DNA from: Hypsibius dujardini
Lineage: Eukaryota; Tardigrada; Eutardigrada; Parachela; Hypsibiidae
Length of the DNA stretch: 29,215 nt
Direction of reading: 5' to 3'
Assembly: GCA_001579985.1 (NCBI GenBank)
Contig: LRSR01001909.1
Location: forward strand, 1 to 29,215
A program made the translations under genes and the position numbers. The notes below the pieces were generated by a model, which did no database searches, was not told the origin of the DNA, and saw only the letters and a list, made by a program, of their open reading frames with translations. Below are positions 20,636 through 29,215 of the stretch, one piece after another (the stretch's first letter is position 1; the number at the start of each line of letters is the position of its first letter).

Positions 20636-20662
<27 letters not shown>
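20636..20662. repeat. GA dinucleotide run upstream of Cav3 start
   Basis: About 13 GA units on plus (TC on the channel sense strand), about 300 bp upstream of the ATG. Confidence 0.9.
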
Positions 20663-20664
<2 letters not shown>

Positions 20665-21234
20665 AAATATTCCGTATATGATGATGAGGAGTATTCCGGG
20701 AATATTCATACGGAGGCCGCATGGCTCTAGGTCCGGGTGGATGCACTATTCATGGATGATCGTAGGCCCACTGCCTCGGTCAGTTCGGGGGTCACTCTGC
20801 ATAGAAACCACGTTTTCTTATAGATATATATATTTATATATATATATTGACTTCGTGGTCCGTGGATAAGTATCCCGTCGCTCGGTGTATGGTCCGAGGT
20901 CCTCAAAACACAGACAGACACACACAGCACACATAGCATACAGACGCACTCTTACCTCTTATCGTGCTCTTCTCGTCCGTCTTTGATGGGGGGAATGTGA
21001 ACACGGAAAGAAAAGTGGATGGAAGGAGGGGGAGGAAGTGAAAAGGAAAGGAGCAACCAACGGCAAAAGCTCCCGCTCTCCCTGGTATAGTCGATCGAAC
21101 GGGTACATTGACGGATCTTTAGATATATGTGATGCGGTGTGGGTGTGGATTTCGATGCGGAGAGACGGGTGCTAGAGCTGTACCATACATTTTGAAATAT
21201 GTCTGAATGGGTATGGGATGCATGTACTACGTGT

Positions 21235-21242
21235 GAGTGTCT

Positions 21243-21284
<42 letters not shown>
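21235..21284. repeat. GT dinucleotide run
   Basis: GTGTCT units leading into about 20 uninterrupted GT units. Confidence 0.92.
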
Positions 21285-21287
<3 letters not shown>

Positions 21288-22076
21288 AGTTTTGGGAACC
21301 GCGGCGGACTGGCAAACTGCTCTTGTCATGGAGTACTAGGCACGGCAGTTTACACCGTGCCTGTAGGGTCCAGCAGTATACATGCTTTCGAGAGCTCCAG
21401 GAACTTGGGGAGCTTTTTTGCGAGGGCAGGGAATACATAGTGTGACTGGCACACTTTCCGGATCCCGAGAAAAGTACATGGAATGTGTGTGTGTGACTGT
21501 ATGTGTGTGTATTCTGAGGAGACTCTGGAGAGCGGGCGAGACCAGCGTATGGTAGGGGTTGGTGGCGCTTGCGACTCCTATCCAGTACTCGCGCTCGACG
21601 ACGTTCGTCCGTCGTCGGGACTCGGGAGATCAGCATCCCCGTGAAGGCTGTGTGTTAGGCATGTGTGTGTGTTTGTGTGGGGGCGCGATTGAGGATTGCA
21701 TGGCGGGGGTACTTCCCGTCAATTTGGGAACGTGGTGCATGAGACGGATACTCCCCTCGGGTACGATTGCCCTTCCATAGAATGAATGCTGCGTTGGGTG
21801 TGTGTGTGTGGTGTGCCTATAGATGTGTGCATATAGACACGTACTTTTGGCGGTATTGAATCATGATGGGGATGGCGGATCGGGCTTTCCGCCATCTGAT
21901 GAGCCGGTACCCCGCAGGGGATGTGCTTAGCCATAACCGGACGTGGCACCTCGCGGCATTGAGGATCGTGAGCGATGGCTGCGACCAACCATCATCGAAA
22001 GCATACTACTAAACTTCTGCAAATTTTTTCAAGAAGTCTTTTTTTTATCTGACTCTCCGGCTGTTTGAACTGTCTG

Positions 22077-22300
22077 AACTGTCTGTCTCTCTGTCTCTCT
22101 GTCTCTCTATCTGTCTGTCTGTCTGTCTCTCTGTCTGTCTCTCTGTCTGTCTGTCTGTTTGTCTGTTTGTTTGTCCGTCTGTCTGAATTTCTGTCTGTCT
22201 GTCTATCTGCTTGAATGTATATTTGTCTGTCTTTCTGTTTGTCTACCTACATGTTTAAATGGCGGTCTACCTGACTGCCTGTCTGGCTACCTTGCATGTC
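22077..22300. repeat. TCTG/TCTC tetranucleotide array (intergenic)
   Basis: TCTG with TCTC and TTTG variants, decaying to the right. Confidence 0.9.
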
Positions 22301-22821
22301 TATATCTAGCAAGAAATTCCAATGGCTGCGTCGGTTGGGGCTACATTTTATCAACAGAAACAGTTGGCGAAGTTGTAAGTCTGAATGTGTATGTCTGGCC
22401 GCCGGAGAACTTGGAGAATACGCGAGCCTTAGTGGTTGGTATTTCCGTTTTCGCTCTTACACACGCCGGAGTAGTGATTATGAAATTCAATGCACCTGAC
22501 TTCCTTTGCAGGCCCTTGTGATAAAAACGGTATTCCTTCATAGGTAACTTCCGCTGAGCCCTTACTGTTCAAGGTCTAAGACGATCGAGGGTAAAAATAG
22601 CTGTTCTGGGAGGACAGACAGCAAATTATATTTTAATGATGCACCCCTGAAAGCTCATCTCCTTTCAGGCAAGGCATGACTCTCCCTCCGTGGGTGTGGT
22701 GATGTGTCTGAATTTTTTTACAGCATGGCATTGACATGCACAGTAATTATGGGTGGGCCCTAGACAATGTCAAGCATCTAACTGCACGTCGTAGGGAGGT
22801 TAATTTTGCTTATTACTAAAA

Positions 22822-22970
22822 TTGTCTGTGTCTGTGTTTGTGTCTGTGTCTGTGTCTGTGTCTGTGTCTGTGTCTGTGTCTGTGTCTGTGTCTGTGTCTG
22901 TGTTTGTATTTGTGTTTGTGTCTGTGTCTGTTTCTGTGTCTGTGTCTGTTTCTGTTTCTGTTTCTTTGCC
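22822..22970. repeat. TGTGTC hexanucleotide array (intergenic)
   Basis: Mostly perfect TGTGTC to about 22900, then TTTG and TTTC variants. The only hexamer array outside the channel gene, and in the same orientation as the others. Confidence 0.92.
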
Positions 22971-23796
22971 CTGCGTGTCTCGAATGTCCCTTATGGACTT
23001 GTCCTTGAACATTTGGATCTAGGATTTCTGTTGGAGCCTCCGTAGCCTTGGGAGAAATCGCCCTGGATTGCGGCATAAAAACGTGTGTCAGTCCCTCTTT
23101 GTTCGCGTGACAACTCTTATGCCTTCGGTTCCGGTCAATACCAACCGAAGATGAGGTTGAATGCTGTGACTTCTATGACAAATTAATGTTTTCGAGCTTC
23201 GTCTCTCAATCCCACACCCATATTCCCGCTAGAACAGAGGTTGTCTATGTACCACTGCATTGTAAGAAGTACTATTGGCTCTTTTGAATAGCACACACAC
23301 GGAATGGGCAGTTTCTGGAGCTTTACAGTACATGCACACCGAATCGATGCAGTTGGAAGGCTTTCCCGCAATGCACATATATACCACCCATAAATCACAA
23401 TTAATACCCCAAAGCTCAGAGGGGCAGAGATACATTAAACGAGCGACAAGATCACATAACGTAATTGAAAAATTGTGGATCCGTAGCACATTGTCTTTTT
23501 TTCGGGATGACTATACGCGGAACAGTGTCTGTATACACTGTAGATATGTTCGTGCACATACCGGTAACTTGTGACTGTGGATCGAAACAAAATCCATCTT
23601 TTGCTGATACCATGACAAAGAATGCTCAAGCGCAAGATCACTCTAGCTTAATTTTTAAAAATGAATACTCATCAAGTGATAGAATCAAGTTTCGTGGGAG
23701 CTCCCAGTATTTTTTTGCCTGGGAACCGTTGATACTACTAGCGACTAAATATGTAACACACAATTTAACACACAGAACAAAACTATAGTATACTAC

Positions 23797-23914
23797 ACAC
23801 GTGGCAAAAACCTTACGCTAACCGAGTTAAGCTATTATACTCGTCGCATGGGTCTTAAACAGAGCCGGCGAGTCGAAGTGCATAATTCGGTTAGCGCAGG
23901 GTTTTGCTACGTGT
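23797..23914. mobile_element. Inverted-repeat element A (MITE-like), about 118 bp
   Basis: Left arm 23797-23832 (ACACGTGGCAAAAACCTT ... ACCGAGTTAAGC) and right arm 23880-23914 are inverted copies. The interior ATTATACTCGTCGCATG also matches element B in reverse orientation. No coding capacity. It lies 380 bp upstream of the PRPF18 start codon. Confidence 0.82.
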
Positions 23915-24291
23915 TTAGTACCACCACGCCACCTGTAGCGCGGAATTATGGATTCTGTTATTCTCAGATTTTCCACTCTCCTGTGCGCGTGCGTTATTTT
24001 ATGGAAGGATCTATTTCCAAGTTGATGTATTTTAATACTAATTTTAACCCTCGTCGTTTGGTCGAGGAAGGCCGCTCAAGTTCCCGATCAGATGGACCGC
24101 TAATGCGGATGAAAATTCCTATTCCGAGACCGAATTACCAGGTTTGTGGTCGTAGGGTGACGTATAAGCGTACGCCGAGTCAACGTACACTCGTACAGTT
24201 TTCGTATCGATGTTGATTTCTCGGATTCCTCTATCTTCTTCTTCTGAGACTGAGATCTGATTTATTCATTCCACCATTCGAGGCATTAGAA

Positions 24292-25129
24292 ATGGAGGCA
24301 CTCAAAGCGGAAATTGCGCGGAAGCGAAAAGCCCTGGAGACTGCCGATGTTGCTGCGGTAAGGTTCAATTTCAAGTTGTGCACAGTGCGTTCTTGTGTTT
24401 ACCTGACGTTTTGTTTCTGTAGAACCCGGAGAGTGGACATAAATATTACAAGCGCGCGGATTTGGAAGCCAAGCTGGCGGATGATTACCGGAAGAAACAA
24501 GCCGCCGAGCAGTTAAGCGACGGGGGGCCGTCTGGGCGCGAATCTTCTCCGGTGAGACTTTGTATTGATTGCTTACGCTGGATTGCTTGATTGTGGGTAG
24601 CATAATGCTGATCACCAATTAATCAATCAATCAATCATCAATTAATCAACCAATTAATCAATCAGCTGTTAATTTAAACCGGAAGATTTTGCTAAACTAT
24701 TCAGCAGACCCTGACCGATGAAATGAGTATTAGAAAGCGTGATTGATATTGAAAAATTTGTCAACAATTGGAGATGATCAAATTCTGCGTTTATTGCCTG
24801 CATATGGTTTTATTATTGCACTAGTAGGAGCCTTTCTGTTAAAGTGGTATGATTACATGATTGGTTGATTTAGTGTGCCGTCGGTTGACTTTTTATCCAT
24901 ACATGCAGGATGTCTTCACGTCAAAATCCAAAAATCGCTCTGGGCCCGCGGAATACGGAGAGGAAGTTCGGTTGCCCCGGAAAGAAGTACGTTGTACAAG
25001 AAGATATACTTATATTTAAAGGGCTTTGCTTGTTGATATCTGTGCCTGTCTGCGTTTCTGTGTCTCTTATGCGTCTGTCAGTCATTCTGTCATTCTCCTT
25101 CTTTCTTTCTGACTGTTTATCTGACTGAC

Positions 25130-25178
<49 letters not shown>

Positions 25179-27412
25179 GACTCTCTCTCTCTCTCTCTCT
25201 TTGTCTGTCTGTCTGTCTGCCTGCCCGCCTGCCTGCCTGCTTGCCTGTGTCTGTCTCTTTCTCATTGTTGCCCGCTTTGCTGCCTAGCAGTTTGCTCATT
25301 CGTGTTCATGACCTTATGTGCTGTTTTTTATTTGTTTGTCTGCTCTGTGAGTTCGCTGGTTTATTTTTCTGTTCATCTCTCTGTCCAGTGATTTCCCATT
25401 TGACTGCTTCGGTTCTCCTGATCGGCAGACGCTTTTTCGTACGATCTTTGAAATATAATTCTTTTTTAGGTTGTTCGGCGTTTGAGGGAACGAAACGAGC
25501 CGATTAGGCTCTTCGGGGAGAGCGATGAGGATAGCATGTTGCGCCTGAAAGACCTCGAAATACAAGAGCCCGAAGTGAACGTGGTACGTCACAATTTGCA
25601 GCACCTTCCGTGTTTATCCATAATTTCCGAATGCGAGCCTTTTTGAGAAGAGCGAGAATGCAAATGAGGTGACTCGCATTTTCTCTGCAGGGCTTCAGAA
25701 ACGATCTAAAGGCCGCCATGGACAAGATCGATGAGGAATTTATGAACGAAGTGGCCAAGGGTGAGCATAGTCCCACAAAAAATGCCACCGACATCAAGAT
25801 TGCGGACGACGGCACCACCCTGGATGATATTCGAGTGAGTCTTCTGCTCTTTGCAGTTATCTGCCTTTCTTGAACCTCGGTCTAAGATTCTCGTTGTCTG
25901 ATTATCAATCGTTTCCAGAAACTATCGGAAGGTGGAGGCGAAAAAAATCCCAACGTCACCCGGGAAGTAATCTCGAAATTTATCAAATTCATGATGCGAC
26001 GCTGGGCGGAGGAGCTGAACCGGCGCTCGCTGGAAGAAAAGATCACCCAGAAGGGCAAACTCGATCGCGGGACTTACGTCCAGACGGAGGACTACCTCAA
26101 GTCATTGTTCCAGAAACTTCGAAACAAAGTACGTACGCACGTTTTTGTCAGTATCGGGGCTTTGTGGCCTTCACCTGACTATTCTTGCTTAAATCAAGAT
26201 TTTCAACTTAAATTAAATTATAAATCAGTGTGTGACCAAAGTCTGATTTTAAATAAAATTAAAACGATTTATTTTTTAATCACGCTGTTTTCCGGCATTT
26301 TTGAAACAAATGTGAGTTAAAATCACCGTTTAAAAATTTAAATTTACCGGAAAAATGGTTTTGCAATTTATAATTTAAGTCAGATTAAAAATCAACACGT
26401 AACCGAGTGTTTTATTGAAATTAAAGTAAAAGTCATTTAATTTAAAATAAAAAGCCTACACAAGTGGCAAAAACCTTGCGCTGACCGAATTAAGCACTTT
26501 AACTCGGGGCTGTGTACAGCATGCGACGAACGAGTATAATGCCTAACTCGGTTAGCGCAAGGTTTTTTCTACGTTCACCGGTTCACATACCAGGCAAACG
26601 CTTTGGGTTGAATCACTACATGGGTTGAATCAGTCGGGTGGCGGAGGGCGCCGCAGGCGGTGTGTGTGAAGCTGAATGAGTGTTGTTTACAATTTACACT
26701 CGTGGCGCCCTCCGCCACCCGACTGATTCAACCCATGTAGTGATTCAACCCAAAGCGTTTGCTTGGTAGCGTCTGCCTGGTATGTGCAATCACTATTTAA
26801 TTTAATCTAAGCAGTATTCCAGACTTTCTGAAGACTTAATGGAACTAAACAATAACGGTATTTGAACTTTTTTTTTTGCAGAGTCTTCAAGACGACATTT
26901 CGGCGAACCTCTTTAAAATCATTGTCTACTCCCTCGACGGGGAATACGTTCGGGCCAACGAGGTCTTCCTGCAGATGGCGATCGGAAATGCTCCCTGGCC
27001 GATTGGTGTGACCGCAGTCGGTATCCATTCGCGTCCCGGTCGGGAGAAAGTGTTCACCCAGATGATTGCCCGTAAGCACACAACCGCAATCGTCGAGAAT
27101 TTTGTATAATCACGACCATTATTTTCGTCCAGAGGGATTACAGCAAATCAATTTGGTTTCAGACGTCTTAAACGACGAGACGCAACGCAAATACATTCAG
27201 GGCTTCAAACGACTAATGACAAAAATGCAGCAACTATATCCTGGAGATCCGTAAGTACTATATCGCAACTGCCAAGTGTGTGTGAGCGCCGAGTTAAAAA
27301 GTGGTAAAACGGAAAAAGGAATTGTGCCTGATGAAATCTTGGATGTTTTTGCAGGTCCAGGTCAGTGGAGTACAACGCAGTGGCGCCGCTGCGTCCATCC
27401 GGGGGAATGTGA
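24292..27412 (+). CDS. PRPF18: Pre-mRNA splicing factor 18 (Prp18)
   Basis: Nuclear factor acting at the second catalytic step of splicing with the U5 snRNP and Slu7. Nine exons: 24292-24357, 24423-24551, 24909-24986, 25470-25583, 25691-25834, 25919-26128, 26882-27071, 27163-27250, 27355-27412; 1077 nt, 358 residues plus stop (human about 342). All introns are GT-AG and all phases match. The N-terminus [16 protein letters not shown] matches the family start. Residues 92-121 carry the splicing-factor motif ([17 protein letters not shown]). The Prp18 domain covers about residues 130-345, including [14 protein letters not shown] and the invariant loop [14 protein letters not shown]. The C-terminus SVEYNAV matches, followed by a short extra tail (APLRPSGGM). 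An AG two bases before the ATG (CATTAG|AA) could be a trans- or cis-splice acceptor for the 5' UTR; that is only a suggestion. Confidence 0.96.
24612..24665. repeat. ATCA/ATTA short repeat (PRPF18 intron 2)
   Basis: Runs of AATCAATCAATCA and AATTAATCA. Confidence 0.75.
25126..25260. repeat. TCTG and TC arrays (PRPF18 intron 3)
   Basis: TCTG run 25130-25176, a TC run 25177-25200, then TCTG/CCTG units. Confidence 0.92.
26458..26574. mobile_element. Inverted-repeat element B (MITE-like), PRPF18 intron 6
   Basis: Left arm 26458-26495 (GTGGCAAAAACCTTGCGCTG ...) and right arm 26540-26574 are inverted copies. It is homologous throughout to element A, inserted in the opposite orientation. Confidence 0.82.
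26584..26788. mobile_element. Inverted-repeat element with perfect 58-bp arms, PRPF18 intron 6
   Basis: Arms 26595-26652 and 26704-26761 are exact inverted copies separated by 51 bp. Each arm contains TGGGTTGAATCA twice and ends in GGCGGAGGGCGCC. Outside the arms CACATACCAGGC (left) and its complement (right) continue the symmetry, with a 14-bp insertion on the right. No coding capacity. Different family from A, B and C. Confidence 0.88.
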
Positions 27413-27476
27413 GGTGGCCCGGTGCAGCTGTGTCGGGGACGCTGACTAGGGGGGCGAAAGGCCGGGACACTGGGTT

Positions 27477-29130
27477 TCAGAGGCTGTCCACGTAGCCTTC
27501 CAGGATGGTCACCATACGTTTAAGCTCTTTTCTGTGATAAATGGTTGCAATGTGAGACCAATTTGAATTCGGGAGCACGTAATCGGACCAGCGTTTGCGC
27601 CCACTTTCCGCATATCGCATATCACATTACTTACATTTGGTCATGAACTGTTGAAATTTGACGCATCTGTTTGTGAAGCTCTGGAAAGGAAGAAGGCGAT
27701 CAAAATGACGGGCATTAAAAACAATCGCAAGACTTGAGCCCCTTTCACGTTACCTTCTGTCCGAGCCATTAATTGGTACATCGTCTGAAATGAGGAACGT
27801 CAGTCAAGAGACTAAATTTTCCACGAGATCAACGTCTGGACTAATGTTGTCTAAACAGGATTTCGAATTTAAAATCAATATTATTCAAAATCACGTGACC
27901 GACGTCCGATTTGAAATTTACTTCAAAATAATTTAAAAAATCAAGCGCTGTTTTCTGGTAGTTTAAATAAAAAATTAAATTAAAAGCACCGCCGATTTAA
28001 AATAAAATAAATAAAATAAGCATACAAGTTAAAATAAAAAATAAAAATCAGCATAAATTTAAATTAAAATAAAATTCAACACGTGACCTAGTAGTCGAAT
28101 GTTAAAATAAATGAAAAATTACTTAATTTAAAATAAAAATGCCTTTTTCACTTGTGTTGTTTAAATTTATTTAAAATAATATTTAAAATGGTTGAAAACG
28201 GCCTTTTTATTTTAAATAAAATCGATTTAAATTATATTTAAAATCGAGGTAAAAAACGTCTCCATATATAATTTAAATTAAATTAAATTGGGCCAAAACA
28301 ATTAAAATCATCAGCAATTTTAATTCAAATTCATATTTTTATTGGCTAAAATCGGTATTTTTTCTTTTAAATAGCCTGGAATCCTATTTAAATACGATTC
28401 GCCAGGCAATTTAAATATATTTTTTATTTAATTTTAATTCGGAGAAGATAGTTAAACAACACTATTTTTAACCCATCTTAAATCATTATTTAAAGAACAC
28501 TAGTATGAACTCTCTGGAGACAAACCTTTATGCACCCGTCAACGGTATCACACGTTTTTTCTATCCCACTTCGATACGTCCTTACGTGTTCCGCGGTAAG
28601 GTTGCACATCTACAAGGGCACGTGTCGATTATATTTATTTTTGACAGACAGGGCAGATGGAAGTGATCAAGTGAAGCTTTTGGCTCTGCTATTAAAGGAA
28701 GAAGAATGGTGAATCGACTGATTAGCTTGTACTACCTGCTGCAGCTGGGAAGAGAGAAAGGCGTTCATCTCAGTCACATTTTCGCACAGCTTCTGAATCA
28801 GCTGTTCCAGGTTCTGCAGTGCCCGCGGATCGACCGGTGCTAAATTGAACGCTGATGAAGATTCATACATCCCTACGAACAGAGAACATAATTGATAGTT
28901 CTTTATCAGCACAGTACTGACATAAACACTGACGCAAATGATTCGGATGAATGATAGTGAATCAGTTCTCTAATAGAATAATCAATATGAAACCAAGCAT
29001 TAATAAACCAGTCAAAAGCATTGCTGATTGGTTGATTGATTAATTTGATACGTAGCATTCATGTACATTTTTCCCAGGGAAGTGAATTGCTTGATTGATT
29101 GATTGGTTATAGTGGCATACCAACTTCCAT
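27477..29130 (-). CDS. BORCS6: BORCS6-like (lyspersin) BORC complex subunit, 120 residues
   Basis: Six exons: 29130-29121, 28872-28736, 28609-28526, 27784-27754, 27680-27635, 27531-27477; 363 nt, phases all consistent, stop TGA at 27479-27477. The product begins MEVGMYESSSAFN, then VDPRALQNLEQLIQKLCENV, SSQLQQMCNLTAEH, a segment ending GCIK, TMYQLMARTEELHKQM and IKELKRMVTILEGYVDSL. This order of a DP..L..LE helix, an LT segment, an MY.LMAR.EEL helix and a terminal IK..K...LE helix fits my memory of the conserved C-terminal domain of BORCS6, which in BORC links lysosomes to Arl8 and kinesin. Vertebrate BORCS6 has a long extra N-terminus that is absent here. The 10-nt first coding exon is the least certain part: it is chosen because it supplies an ATG, the right phase and a GTATGC donor, with a stop upstream in frame. 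Exon 3 uses a GTTTGT donor. Confidence 0.68.
27841..28500. repeat. AT-rich block of ATTTAAA-type words (BORCS6 intron 3)
   Basis: About 660 bp built from ATTTAAA, AAAATAAA and TTTAAAT words with no clear period, filling most of the 741-bp intron. A milder version occupies PRPF18 intron 6 at 26200-26460. Confidence 0.7.
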
Positions 29131-29215
29131 TGGATTCTTCCCTTCCAAACATTAGCACCTCATATTCAATCTGCATTCCACTCGTCCAATTGCAAGTTAA
29201 GTTTAAAATATTGAA

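Larger units (their letters stand above)
20338..24291. promoter_or_regulatory. Divergent intergenic region between Cav3 and PRPF18
   Basis: About 3.95 kb without a recognisable exon. Next to the channel start lie a TAG stop in frame (20404-20406) and a GA run (20636-20662), likely 5' UTR or promoter. Further out are a TA-rich tract (20820-20848), a GT run (21237-21284), a TCTG array, a TGTGTC array and inverted-repeat element A. I cannot assign a transcription start or a TATA box to either gene with confidence. The open frames at 22159-22521 and 23848-24216 resemble no family I know. Confidence 0.45.

Noticed and set aside
22311-22541. Possible small exon with GTAAG and TTTGCAG-like signals in the intergenic region
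   Set aside because: The frame matches no family and the signals are in the wrong order for an internal exon.
23848-24216. 122-codon plus-strand frame upstream of PRPF18
   Set aside because: It begins inside inverted-repeat element A and resembles no known protein; it is most likely non-coding or 5' flanking sequence.

Overview
This is a eukaryotic, metazoan nuclear window: three intron-rich protein genes with GT-AG spliced exons, embedded in abundant TCTG/GACA tetranucleotide and TGTGTC hexanucleotide arrays and short inverted-repeat transposons. All exon borders below were worked out by eye from reading frame, splice signals and family similarity. The three gene models close in frame. The species cannot be fixed; a protostome invertebrate fits best, because one channel exon is duplicated in the way described for an invertebrate T-type channel.

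Positions 178-20337, minus strand: a T-type voltage-gated calcium channel alpha-1 subunit (Cav3, CACNA1G/H/I type). I reconstruct 33 coding exons plus one alternative exon, giving 1986 residues in continuous frame. The four pore-loop acids are E, E, D, D, the T-type signature. Exon 1 is at 19883-20337, and the C-terminal tail lies beyond position 1. Intron 1 (12441-19882) is 7.4 kb and appears to be an AT-AC intron whose AC acceptor is tandemly duplicated. Intron 13 is GC-AG. The domain II pore turret has two phase-matched alternative exons (18a and 18b), comparable to the exon 12a/12b switch of snail LCav3.

Positions 20338-24291: about 4 kb between divergent genes. It holds the 5' region of the channel, microsatellites and one short inverted-repeat element.

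Positions 24292-27412, plus strand: PRPF18 (pre-mRNA splicing factor Prp18), complete, nine exons, 358 residues. Intron 6 carries two inverted-repeat elements, one with perfect 58-bp arms.

Positions 27477-29130, minus strand: a six-exon gene for a 120-residue protein resembling the conserved domain of BORCS6 (lyspersin), a subunit of the lysosome-positioning BORC complex. It converges on PRPF18 with 64 bp between stop codons, so the two 3' UTRs probably overlap.

The three genes have unrelated cell roles (membrane excitability, splicing, lysosome transport) and I see no sign that they form a functional cluster. The most notable points are the alternative turret exons, the AT-AC intron with a duplicated acceptor, and a three-copy inverted-repeat transposon family.
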